Assembly: GCA_946997215.1 (NCBI GenBank)
Contig: CAMPUL010000002.1
Span: forward strand, 18,470 to 82,469
Direction of reading: 5' to 3'
DNA from: Gardnerella vaginalis
GTDB taxonomy: Bacteria; Actinomycetota; Actinomycetes; Actinomycetales; Bifidobacteriaceae
DNA length: 64,000 bases
The position numbers and the translations under genes are program-made. Positions 1-8,127 of this stretch are shown here, one piece after another. Each line of letters opens with the position of its first letter. Position 1 is the first letter of the stretch. Under the pieces are notes generated by a model. That model searched no databases, had not been told where the DNA came from, and saw only the letters and a list, made by a program, of their open reading frames with translations.

Positions 1-258
1 AGCTTGATCTTTTTTAATCTTTTTTTGATTATAGTCGCTAACAACTTGCTCGATTTTTTTACGCCATTCTTGCTTGTTTGCATTTAGAATATGAGCAGCA
101 TTTTTTACATCTTTTTTAGCATTAACTTTAGGATTGATTTTGCATATAGCAAAGTAGAGCATTGCGCTTGCACAAAGTGCCACTATTATGCTTAAACTAA
201 TAAAAGCAAGTAGCATTGTTTCGTCGTTTAGAACCTTTTGAACATTAAGAATACTCAC
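1..258 (-). CDS. small membrane protein of the MoxR/DUF58 operon, 3' end outside window
   Basis: I see 86 codons reading off the left edge with no stop. The frame begins at a GTG at 258, and an in-frame TAA lies two codons upstream, so this is the first possible start. The product has one strongly hydrophobic segment at about residues 15-38, followed by a Lys-rich cytoplasmic-looking stretch. It lies 18 bp behind the DUF58 gene on the same strand, so it probably belongs to the moxR-DUF58 operon. Such operons usually go on to membrane and von Willebrand-A proteins. I do not recognise a named family, and the missing C-terminus prevents a functional call. Confidence 0.6.
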   Translation of the reverse strand, partial: MSILNVQKVLNDETMLLAFISLSIIVALCASAMLYFAICKINPKVNAKKDVKNAAHILNANKQEWRKKIEQVVSDYNQKKIKKDQA

Positions 259-276
259 TGATTACACCAACCCAAA

Positions 277-1293
277 CTAATCCAAAAGTAAATCTTGATT
301 CTTCTTAACATTAAAAACGCTATTTTGCAAAGTTGCGTTGCAAATAAATTTAGCCAAAGAATGAAATATTTGGTTGCTGGAAGACCCTCGTATAAGGCAA
401 GCTTTATAAGTATTTAAGCACTCGTGCAAAGCGTTGTTTATAAATGCTCTATGCGCTTTTACTTCCTTAGAGCATGAATCATCTACTAAGAATGATGGTA
501 TTTTGCGCATAGTTGTTCCGTCAACTATTGGAATATTTTTAGACGCACTAAATGGATTCACGGGATTTATTGTTACAACTATTAAAGAATGTAAACTTGC
601 GATTTTTTGTAAATCATTAAAATGTTTTTGCAAAATAGCGTATTCGTCCGTAATTATTACGATTAAACTGTGTTTTTGAGTAATCGAATTAGCAAAATCA
701 ATAATTGCATTTGTGTTCCTAGGATTTTTACGTGCGTTGCATAATGAAATATCTAAGCTACGTTCAAAATCAGGAAGATTCCTGCAAGATGGGATTCTTA
801 AAATATTATCTCCATCAAATAAAGTGCAATCAAGCGAGTCATTGCGTTTTAAGCTTAAAGACGCAAAAAAGCATGCTGTGTTAGAAGCAGTCTCATATAA
901 GTACTCATTGCTTTTAGATGCGCAAGAGGCATTCATGTTTAAGCTAGAATCCACAAGAATCCAAGTTTTAGAAGAAGATTCGCGCTGTCTAGAAGAAACC
1001 ATTGGCTCACCAACTCTTGCGCTGGCTTTCCAATTAATCATTCTTGCTTCGTCTCCAGGCTGCCACGCGTGAACGTCTACTAAGTCGCCATTGCCAAATT
1101 TTTGACTAGAAGGATGTTCTCCTTCGAAAATGCTTAAAGATTTTTTTGCAAGTGGCAAATTTAGGCGATTGTCTAACACTTCGATTTTTCTTCTAACTTT
1201 TTTAGATGAATCGGAGCATAGCAAACTTCTTTTAGCATTATTAGCAAAAAAAGTTGGATGAGAATAAGAGTTAAGCAGTTTTGCAAAAATCAT
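277..1293 (-). CDS. DUF58 domain-containing protein
   Basis: A 338-residue protein. The DUF58 core motif is at about residues 77-93 (WQPGDEARMINWKASAR), followed near residue 111 by a WILVDSS strand that resembles the start of a von Willebrand-A-like fold. DUF58 proteins are usually encoded next to MoxR AAA ATPases and are thought to be substrates or partners in chaperone-like complex assembly. This is exactly the context here: its ATG overlaps the stop of moxR by 4 bp (ATGA), so translation is probably coupled. Unlike many longer DUF58 proteins I see no clear N-terminal pair of membrane helices, so this may be a soluble version. The biological target is unknown. Confidence 0.85.
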   Translation of the reverse strand: MIFAKLLNSYSHPTFFANNAKRSLLCSDSSKKVRRKIEVLDNRLNLPLAKKSLSIFEGEHPSSQKFGNGDLVDVHAWQPGDEARMINWKASARVGEPMVSSRQRESSSKTWILVDSSLNMNASCASKSNEYLYETASNTACFFASLSLKRNDSLDCTLFDGDNILRIPSCRNLPDFERSLDISLCNARKNPRNTNAIIDFANSITQKHSLIVIITDEYAILQKHFNDLQKIASLHSLIVVTINPVNPFSASKNIPIVDGTTMRKIPSFLVDDSCSKEVKAHRAFINNALHECLNTYKACLIRGSSSNQIFHSLAKFICNATLQNSVFNVKKNQDLLLD

Positions 1294-2426
1294 GGTGCAG
1301 GAACCGTCTTCACTATTGCATCAATAACTTGATCGCTAGTAATCGAATCCGCTAAAGCTTCAAAAGTCAAAAGAATTCTGTGTCTAAGAACTTCGTGAGC
1401 AAACTTTTTAACATCTTCTGGAATAACGTAATCTCTTCCAGAAAGCAAAGCTTGAGCTTGACCAATGCGAATCAAAGCAATAGAAGCTCTAGGGCTTGCT
1501 CCCATTCTAACTAGCGAAGAAATAGTTTTAAGAGGATGACTTCCTTGGCCTCTAGAAGTTGCAACAATATCTACAGCATACTTCATAACAGCTTCCGAAA
1601 CATGCACTCGCTTAGCAGCTGCGCGCAAAAAAGTAATATCTTGCAAACTTATTTTTTGACTATTAAGAGTTTGAGGATTAAAAACGTCACTTCCTCTGTT
1701 TGTTAGAAGCTCCAACATGCTTACTTCTTCGCTAGGTGAAGGATAAGTCATAACTGCTTTAAGCATAAAACGATCCATTTGAGCTTCTGGAAGATTAAAT
1801 GTTCCTTCTTCTTCAATAGGATTTTGCGTAGCAATAACCATAAAAGGCTGAGGCAGATTAATGCGTTCTCCGCCGATTGTTGTTGCGCCTTCGGCCATTG
1901 CCTCTAGCATAGCGGACTGTGTTTTTGCGTTAGAACGATTGATTTCGTCTAGAAGAATCACGTTTGCGTGAATAGGGCCGATTTGTGTTGTAAATCTTTG
2001 AGAAGCAAAGTCAAAAACTTGTGTTCCAACTAAGTCTGATGGCATTAAATCAGGAGTACATTGAATTCGCTTAAAACTTCCAGACATAGCTGTTGCAAGA
2101 GTTTGCGCGGCAGTTGTTTTTGCAAGTCCTGGAACTGATTCAATAAGAATGTGGCCTCCAGCAATAAGCGTCAAAATAAGTGATTCTCTAAGTGAATCTT
2201 GGCCTACAAGCGTTTGTGTGAATCTGGAACGAAGAATGGCAGCTATTGCTTGCGCTTTTTTAATGCTTTCGTTAGACACGCCTGCAGATATTGGCTGATT
2301 TACTTCGTCTATTGTGCTAGAAGCAACACCATTAGAAGCAGGTATGCGCGGTTGAGGTGGAAGAGAGAAAACACCAGTATTTGCGCTATTATTTTGACTA
2401 TTTGGTTGTGGAGGGAATAATGCCAT
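1290..2426 (-). CDS. MoxR family AAA ATPase
   Basis: A 378-residue AAA+ ATPase. Walker A is at about residues 97-104 (SVPGLAKT) and Walker B at 156-163 (VILLDEIN), followed by the MoxR-typical phrase on sampling mutants of the template (AMLEAMAEGA). The C-terminal lid domain runs from about 280 to the end. The first 45 residues are Asn/Pro/Ser-rich and look disordered. MoxR proteins act as ATP-dependent chaperones or maturation factors for metal or VWA-domain proteins. This gene leads a minus-strand operon with DUF58 (4-bp overlap) and a small membrane protein. The family is clear; the physiological substrate cannot be read from sequence. Confidence 0.9.
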   Translation of the reverse strand: MALFPPQPNSQNNSANTGVFSLPPQPRIPASNGVASSTIDEVNQPISAGVSNESIKKAQAIAAILRSRFTQTLVGQDSLRESLILTLIAGGHILIESVPGLAKTTAAQTLATAMSGSFKRIQCTPDLMPSDLVGTQVFDFASQRFTTQIGPIHANVILLDEINRSNAKTQSAMLEAMAEGATTIGGERINLPQPFMVIATQNPIEEEGTFNLPEAQMDRFMLKAVMTYPSPSEEVSMLELLTNRGSDVFNPQTLNSQKISLQDITFLRAAAKRVHVSEAVMKYAVDIVATSRGQGSHPLKTISSLVRMGASPRASIALIRIGQAQALLSGRDYVIPEDVKKFAHEVLRHRILLTFEALADSITSDQVIDAIVKTVPAP

Positions 2427-2505
2427 GCGTCTTATTTTAACTGATGTGCGCTACCTTAGATGTTTTTAGTTTTTATTTTTTATTTTTGGCAAGTTTTTAC
2501 TCGTT

Positions 2506-2566
2506 TTTCTATAAACTACAGCTTGCTATGTGCTTGCTATGTGCTTTAGATTTCTATAAACTCCAG
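2506..2566. repeat. spaced 16-bp duplication at the ung 3' end, enclosing an 11-bp tandem repeat
   Basis: TTTCTATAAACTACAG at 2506-2521 and TTTCTATAAACTCCAG at 2551-2566 differ at one base. The second copy contains the ung stop codon (2554-2556, minus strand). Between them the 11-mer GCTTGCTATGT occurs twice in tandem (2521-2531 and 2532-2542). Confidence 0.85.
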
Positions 2567-3255
2567 TCAATTGGTGTTGCGCCTAGAGATATTAATGCTT
2601 GATTTGCTCTAGAAAATGGCTTTGATCCAAAAAATCCTCTTGAAGCAGAAAGTGGGCTTGGGTGAGGGGATTGAATAATTATTGCATTTGTAAGAAGAGG
2701 TGCTAGGCTTTGAGCGTTTCTGCCCCAAAGAATAGCCACAAGTGGAAGTGGTTTGCCATTAGCATCTTTACGATTATTTAACGCGGTTATTGCAGCATCT
2801 GTGATTTGTTCCCAACCTTTTCCTTGATGGCTATTAGCTTTTCCAGCTTCTACGCTAAGGCATCTGTTCAAAAGCATTACGCCTTGCTTAGTCCAAGGTG
2901 TTAAATCACCATTTTTAGGCATTGGAACATTTAAGTCGCTAACTAATTCTTTGTAAATATTAGTCAGACTTTTAGGTAAAGGCTTAACGCGAGCATCCAC
3001 ACAAAAACTAAGACCAACGGGGTGGCCTGGAGTAGGGTAAGGGTCTTGACCAACAATAAGAACTTTTATTTGATTAAATGGAATAGTAAAAGCTCTAAGA
3101 ATATTATGACTTTCTGGCAAAAATCGCCTTCCGCATGCCATCTCTTCGCGCAAGAAGTCTCCCATTTTGTGGATTTGCGGCTCAACTGGTTCAAGAGCAT
3201 TTGCCCAATCTAGGTCTATTAGTTCGTGCAAAGATTTTCTATGCTTAATATTCAT
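2554..3255 (-). CDS. ung: uracil-DNA glycosylase (family 1)
   Basis: Removes uracil from DNA as the first step of base excision repair. The family-1 water-activating motif GQDPY sits near residue 70 and the minor-groove/Leu loop motif HPSPLS near residue 198, followed by ASRGFFG. Length (about 233 aa) is normal for bacterial Ung. I place the start at the ATG at 3255; a TTG three codons upstream (3264) is possible, but neither has a convincing Shine-Dalgarno. The gene is divergent from the LytR_C gene and convergent with nothing. Its stop codon lies in a direct duplication described separately. Confidence 0.93.
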   Translation of the reverse strand: MNIKHRKSLHELIDLDWANALEPVEPQIHKMGDFLREEMACGRRFLPESHNILRAFTIPFNQIKVLIVGQDPYPTPGHPVGLSFCVDARVKPLPKSLTNIYKELVSDLNVPMPKNGDLTPWTKQGVMLLNRCLSVEAGKANSHQGKGWEQITDAAITALNNRKDANGKPLPLVAILWGRNAQSLAPLLTNAIIIQSPHPSPLSASRGFFGSKPFSRANQALISLGATPIDWSL

Positions 3256-3342
3256 GATTATCAACTCTAAAACAAGGGTGATAAATCCAAAATCAAATAT
3301 AAAAATAAATAAATTTTTTACGCTTTGTGCGCGGCATTCGCT

Positions 3343-3358
3343 AATATGGATTCATATT
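3343..3358. promoter_or_regulatory. perfect inverted repeat upstream of the LytR_C gene
   Basis: AATATG-GATT-CATATT is a perfect 6-bp-arm palindrome with a 4-bp centre, 30 bp before the LytR_C start and in the divergent spacer with ung. The position and symmetry fit an operator, but I cannot name the binding protein and it could be chance in AT-rich DNA. Confidence 0.3.
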
Positions 3359-3388
3359 GTTTAGATAGTTTTTAGAAGGGATGCAATT

Positions 3389-4069
3389 ATGGCGCATAAG
3401 CAGAACGTGTCGTTTACGCCAGATGCTTTTGATAATCCACCAGAAGGCCCTGTTGGTGTTCATCGCGGAAATCGCGCTTGGTATGCTGTATTGCTCCCAT
3501 ATGTAGTAGTCGTAGTTATGGCTGTTATTTTAGGCGTTTTTGCATGGGCTATTATGTCTGGAGAAATCAACAATATTCGTTTGCCTTGGAGTACAAATCA
3601 GTCAACAACTGCTAAGTCTTCTAGCACTAAGAGCGGTAAGATTGATGAGCACAAGAGCAAGTCTGATAATGCTAATGACGATTCAGACGAAGATAGAGAT
3701 CCAGTAAAAGAAGATAAGTCAAACAAAACAGATAAAAATGATAATAGCTCTAAGGATTCTAAAGACAATAATGCAAGCGACTCAAAAGCTTCTGAACAAC
3801 CTATTAACAAGACTGTTCCAGTAAGAGTTGTTAACGCAACAAAGATTCAGGGTCATGCGGCTCAAGAAGCAGCAAAGCTTAAGCAAGCAGGCTATGCAAG
3901 CGTAGAAGCTGCAAATCCTTCTGGAAACGTTCCTGCTGATTCCGTTGTTTGGTATAAGGGAGACGAGAATCGATCTGCTGCTGAAGATATTGCTAAGACG
4001 CTTGGAATTAGCAATGTTGAGCCTGCAAATCAAATAGCAACCACTATTGTTGTTGTTTTGTGCAAGTAA
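3389..4069 (+). CDS. LytR C-terminal-domain membrane protein
   Basis: A 226-residue single-pass protein. Residues 32-56 form one membrane helix. Residues about 70-138 are a Ser/Lys/Asp/Asn-rich linker, and residues 142-226 form a LytR_C domain (begins VPVRVVNATKIQGHA, ends in a hydrophobic strand and CK). The LytR_C domain is usually found at the C-terminus of LytR-CpsA-Psr proteins or alone behind a membrane anchor in actinobacteria, so the predicted place is the outer face of the membrane, possibly in cell-wall polymer metabolism. No LCP catalytic domain is present. An AGAAGGG Shine-Dalgarno lies about 7 nt before the ATG. The gene stands alone, between divergent ung and groEL. Confidence 0.82.
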   Translation: MAHKQNVSFTPDAFDNPPEGPVGVHRGNRAWYAVLLPYVVVVVMAVILGVFAWAIMSGEINNIRLPWSTNQSTTAKSSSTKSGKIDEHKSKSDNANDDSDEDRDPVKEDKSNKTDKNDNSSKDSKDNNASDSKASEQPINKTVPVRVVNATKIQGHAAQEAAKLKQAGYASVEAANPSGNVPADSVVWYKGDENRSAAEDIAKTLGISNVEPANQIATTIVVVLCK

Positions 4070-4082
4070 ATGTGCAATTAGA
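4059..4082 (+). repeat. imperfect 12-bp tandem repeat across the LytR_C stop codon
   Basis: TGTGCAAGTAAA (4059-4070) is followed directly by TGTGCAATTAGA (4071-4082), 10 of 12 identical. The first unit contains the stop codon TAA at 4067-4069. Confidence 0.6.
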
Positions 4083-4169
4083 TTGCATATGTGCGAGTGC
4101 ATTAAATAAGTGACGCAACAAGTGATGTAATAAATTTAATTAATAAATAAATACTTAAATAGTCAATTG

Positions 4170-4193
4170 AAAAACTACAATAAGTAGCTTTTT
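4170..4193 (+). terminator. weak candidate terminator after the LytR_C gene
   Basis: CTAC and GTAG arms around AATAA, flanked by an A-run and a T-run, can form a short AT-rich hairpin followed by T residues. The GC part of the stem is only four pairs, so confidence is low. Confidence 0.3.
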
Positions 4194-4249
4194 GATTGGC
4201 TATTTTTGATTTTATACTATAGATTTTTTCTATAGATTTTTGATTATAG

Positions 4250-4292
4250 TTGGCACTCGGGCATGTAGAGTGCTAATCTTCATTTAGCACTC
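4250..4292 (+). promoter_or_regulatory. CIRCE (HrcA operator) with an extra half-site, groEL promoter region
   Basis: TTGGCACTC (4250-4258), a 9-bp spacer, then GAGTGCTAA (4268-4276) match the CIRCE inverted repeat with one changed base in the left arm. A second exact left-arm sequence TTAGCACTC follows at 4284-4292, only 7 bp after the right arm. A possible -10 hexamer TATAGT (4245-4250) abuts the element, so HrcA bound here would block initiation. HrcA repression of groEL is well established in Gram-positives. The hrcA gene is not in this window. Confidence 0.9.
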
Positions 4293-4348
4293 AGTTTAAC
4301 GGTTTAGTCAACAGCTGACGGTTGATTAGCTAGAAGAAGCATGAGTGA

Positions 4349-6004
<1,656 letters not shown>

Positions 6005-6045
6005 ATTAAATTAACTCTTTGATTGAGTCTGTTTAGTTATCAATA

Positions 6046-6087
6046 CATGAGCGGTAAAGTTTTGGCTTTGCCGCTCATGTTTTTTGT
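6046..6087 (+). terminator. rho-independent terminator of groEL
   Basis: Arms CATGAGCGGTAAAG (6046-6059) and CTTTGCCGCTCATG (6066-6079) pair over 14 positions with one G-U, with a 6-nt loop and a following T-run. Confidence 0.92.
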
Positions 6088-6110
6088 TTTTGTTTTTGTT
6101 TTTGTTTTTG
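6081..6110. repeat. hexanucleotide repeat TTTTTG x5
   Basis: Five consecutive TTTTTG units follow the groEL terminator hairpin, between the convergent groEL and WXG100 genes. It extends the T-tract and could be length-variable by slippage. Confidence 0.8.
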
Positions 6111-6134
6111 TGATTTTTGATTTGTGACTTTTGT

Positions 6135-6428
6135 TTAGTTCATTGCAAACAAGGAAGTTGCTTGTGTTTCTGTATCCATGTAAATGTTAGAAACATTTTG
6201 CATTGCAAGCTGAATCGCCTCTAGAGATTGCTCCATTTGTTGGTGTGCTGCACGCCATTGCCCAGCCGTTGTTGCAAACTGAGTGGCAGCAGGGCCAGTC
6301 CACACGCTTTGCAGCTGTTGAAGATTTGCGTACATTCCATTTGTTGCGTCTCTAATCGCATTAATCGAAGATCCGACTGCTGCAGCTGATTGCTGAATTT
6401 GCTCTGAGTCTACTCTAAATTGTGCCAT
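6135..6428 (-). CDS. WXG100 family protein (ESAT-6-like)
   Basis: A 97-residue protein with the size and layout of WXG100 proteins: two helices separated by a WTG turn at residues 43-45, and a C-terminal YMDTE at 83-87 that fits the YxxxD/E secretion signal used by type VII secretion substrates. No EccC/EssC-like ATPase, EccD or EccB homologue is in the window; the FtsK-type protein at 31.8 kb is a cell-division translocase. It is monocistronic, convergent with groEL, with AAGGAG about 7 nt before its ATG. Whether it is exported, or acts with a machine encoded elsewhere, is not visible from this sequence. Confidence 0.9.
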   Translation of the reverse strand: MAQFRVDSEQIQQSAAAVGSSINAIRDATNGMYANLQQLQSVWTGPAATQFATTAGQWRAAHQQMEQSLEAIQLAMQNVSNIYMDTETQATSLFAMN

Positions 6429-6577
6429 TTTTTACTCCTTAATGCTTGTAAATGTATGTGTTTTCTATGTTTTTTTTTATTTCCGCGTTCTCTAATGCTT
6501 GTATAAAATAATGCTTGTATAAAAAGATGCGTCTAAAACTCAATTTTGCTATTGTTTCTTGTAATCTAAAAACACGG

Positions 6578-6589
6578 TATTATGAATAT
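6578..6589 (+). promoter_or_regulatory. putative -10 element of a leaderless mRNA (TPM protein)
   Basis: TATTAT at 6578-6583 is followed by exactly 6 nt and then ATG at 6590. No Shine-Dalgarno precedes this ATG. The geometry places the transcription start at or next to the A of ATG. Confidence 0.45.
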
Positions 6590-7324
6590 ATGCCATTAAG
6601 CGATTTTGACAAAGATTTTTTTACTAATGTGGTTAAAGGCTTATGCACACTTATAATGCTTGCGTTTTTAAGCCAAATTGCTTTATTTGCAAGCATTGCT
6701 TTTGCGGAAGATGAATCAAAAAATGGTGATCTAGCAAATAAAAGCTCTAATAATTATGGCATTGTTGCTACTGATTCAATTACAGATACGGAAAATCTTC
6801 TAGGGGATTCCGTTGCAAAAGTCTCCGATATGATTGCTAGCACAAAAAAGCAAACAGGCGTATCTGTGCGCCTTCTTTATTTAGCTAATTTTAGCGGCAG
6901 CAAAGACCCATCAAAGTGGGCTAGCGATTTATTAACAAGCACGAATCCAGCTCCAAACACTGTTCTTTTAGCAATTGCTACTCATGATGGAAGGCTTGTT
7001 GTTGCAGTTTCGCCTAATTCCGATGAATGGCTTAAAAGAAAAACAACGGTTGACTTATTGTCGGATGCAGCCTACAGGCCATTAGTTAACGCGCAAGGTG
7101 CTGACTGGGCTAAGTCTGCGATTTTGCTTATGAAGCAGATTTCTAGAGCTAAAAAAACGGCGGTTACGCCTTCAACAAGTATTATTGCAACTATTGTTAT
7201 GATTGTTGTGATTGCAGCATTGTTTGTAATTGTTGCGATTGTACTTTATAGAAGAAATTATGTGCTAAAGCAAGTTAAACTAGGATTTAGAAAAGCTAAG
7301 CGTAGGCACGCATCGCATAAATAA
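6590..7324 (+). CDS. TPM-domain membrane protein
   Basis: A 244-residue protein with an N-terminal signal/anchor helix (residues about 13-36, possible cleavage after AFA at 37-39). An extracytoplasmic TPM-type domain spans about 55-175 (hallmarks NLLGDSVAKVSDMI and NPAPNTVLLAIATHDGRLVVAV). A C-terminal membrane helix follows at about 197-219, then a very basic tail. TPM domains occur in membrane proteins linked to photosystem repair and phosphatase-like activity, but their bacterial role is not settled. The frame is open to a TTG at 6515 and an ATG at 6527. I prefer the ATG at 6590 because it gives a proper signal sequence and has a well-placed -10 element. It lies 45 bp upstream of the response regulator. 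Confidence 0.75.
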   Translation: MPLSDFDKDFFTNVVKGLCTLIMLAFLSQIALFASIAFAEDESKNGDLANKSSNNYGIVATDSITDTENLLGDSVAKVSDMIASTKKQTGVSVRLLYLANFSGSKDPSKWASDLLTSTNPAPNTVLLAIATHDGRLVVAVSPNSDEWLKRKTTVDLLSDAAYRPLVNAQGADWAKSAILLMKQISRAKKTAVTPSTSIIATIVMIVVIAALFVIVAIVLYRRNYVLKQVKLGFRKAKRRHASHK

Positions 7325-7336
7325 AATTATTTTTTC

Positions 7337-7361
7337 CAGGAAACACTCAGGAAACATTCAG
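7337..7361 (+). promoter_or_regulatory. 11-bp direct repeats upstream of the response regulator, probable autoregulatory site
   Basis: CAGGAAACACT (7337-7347) and CAGGAAACATT (7348-7358) lie in tandem with 10 of 11 bases identical, followed by another CAG. OmpR/PhoB-family regulators bind direct repeats phased by about one helical turn, so this is a natural site for the regulator encoded just downstream. A possible -10 (TTATAA, 7364-7369) follows at once, as in activator-dependent promoters. Confidence 0.55.
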
Positions 7362-7369
7362 CTTTATAA

Positions 7370-8125
7370 GTGATGCTAAACAGTATGGGTAAGAATGTAG
7401 AAGCATCTATTGTTGTGGTCGATGACGAACCTTCAATTCGTGAACTTTTGGTTGCATCGTTGCACTTTGCTGGATTTGACGTAGAAACCGCTGCCTCTGG
7501 ATCGGAAGCAATCGAGGTTATAGAGCGGGTTCATCCAGATCTTATTGTTATGGACGTTATGCTACCAGATATTGATGGTTTTACTGTTACAAGGCGAATC
7601 CGCCAAAATGGTGTAGTAGTGCCAGTGCTGTTTCTTACAGCTAGAGATGATACTCAAGATAAGATTATGGGCTTAACAGTTGGTGGAGATGACTACGTTA
7701 CAAAGCCTTTTAGCCTAGAAGAAGTAGTTGCTAGAATCCGAGCAATTTTGCGCAGAACTCAAGAGCCAGAAGAAGACACTCCTGTTGTGCGCGTTGCAGA
7801 TTTAGAGATTAATGAGGACTCGCACGATGTTTCTAGAGCTGGAGTTCCAATCGAGCTAAGCCCTACGGAATACAAGCTTTTGCATTACTTAATGGATAAC
7901 GAAGGCAGAGTGTTGTCTAAAAGCCAGATTCTTAATCACGTTTGGCAATACGATTGGGGTGGAGACGCAGCAATCGTTGAATCGTATATTTCTTATCTTA
8001 GAAAAAAGATCGATGGTATTGAGATTAAGAATGACGATGGCTCTATAAAGAAAGTCGTTCCACTTATTGAAACTAAGCGTGGAATTGGTTACATGATTCG
8101 CGTACCAAAGGCAGGTCAAGCCTGA
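7370..8125 (+). CDS. OmpR-family response regulator
   Basis: A 251-residue two-domain regulator. Receiver domain: acidic pair D18-D19, phospho-acceptor D62 in VMDVMLPDIDG, T90 and K112 (TKPFS). A C-terminal winged-helix DNA-binding domain follows at about 138-247 (ELSPTEYKLLHYLM through ETKRGIGYMIRV). The GTG at 7370, ATG at 7373 and ATG at 7385 are all possible starts; none has a clear Shine-Dalgarno, and the receiver begins about residue 12, so the ATG at 7385 would suffice. It is followed after 2 bp by its sensor kinase. The 11-bp direct repeats upstream suggest autoregulation. The signal sensed is not evident. Confidence 0.93.
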   Translation: MMLNSMGKNVEASIVVVDDEPSIRELLVASLHFAGFDVETAASGSEAIEVIERVHPDLIVMDVMLPDIDGFTVTRRIRQNGVVVPVLFLTARDDTQDKIMGLTVGGDDYVTKPFSLEEVVARIRAILRRTQEPEEDTPVVRVADLEINEDSHDVSRAGVPIELSPTEYKLLHYLMDNEGRVLSKSQILNHVWQYDWGGDAAIVESYISYLRKKIDGIEIKNDDGSIKKVVPLIETKRGIGYMIRVPKAGQA

Positions 8126-8127
8126 TT

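Noticed and set aside
6081-6110. TTTTTG repeat as a phase-variation switch
   Set aside because: It lies between convergent gene ends, behind the groEL terminator, so length change should not alter a start or promoter.
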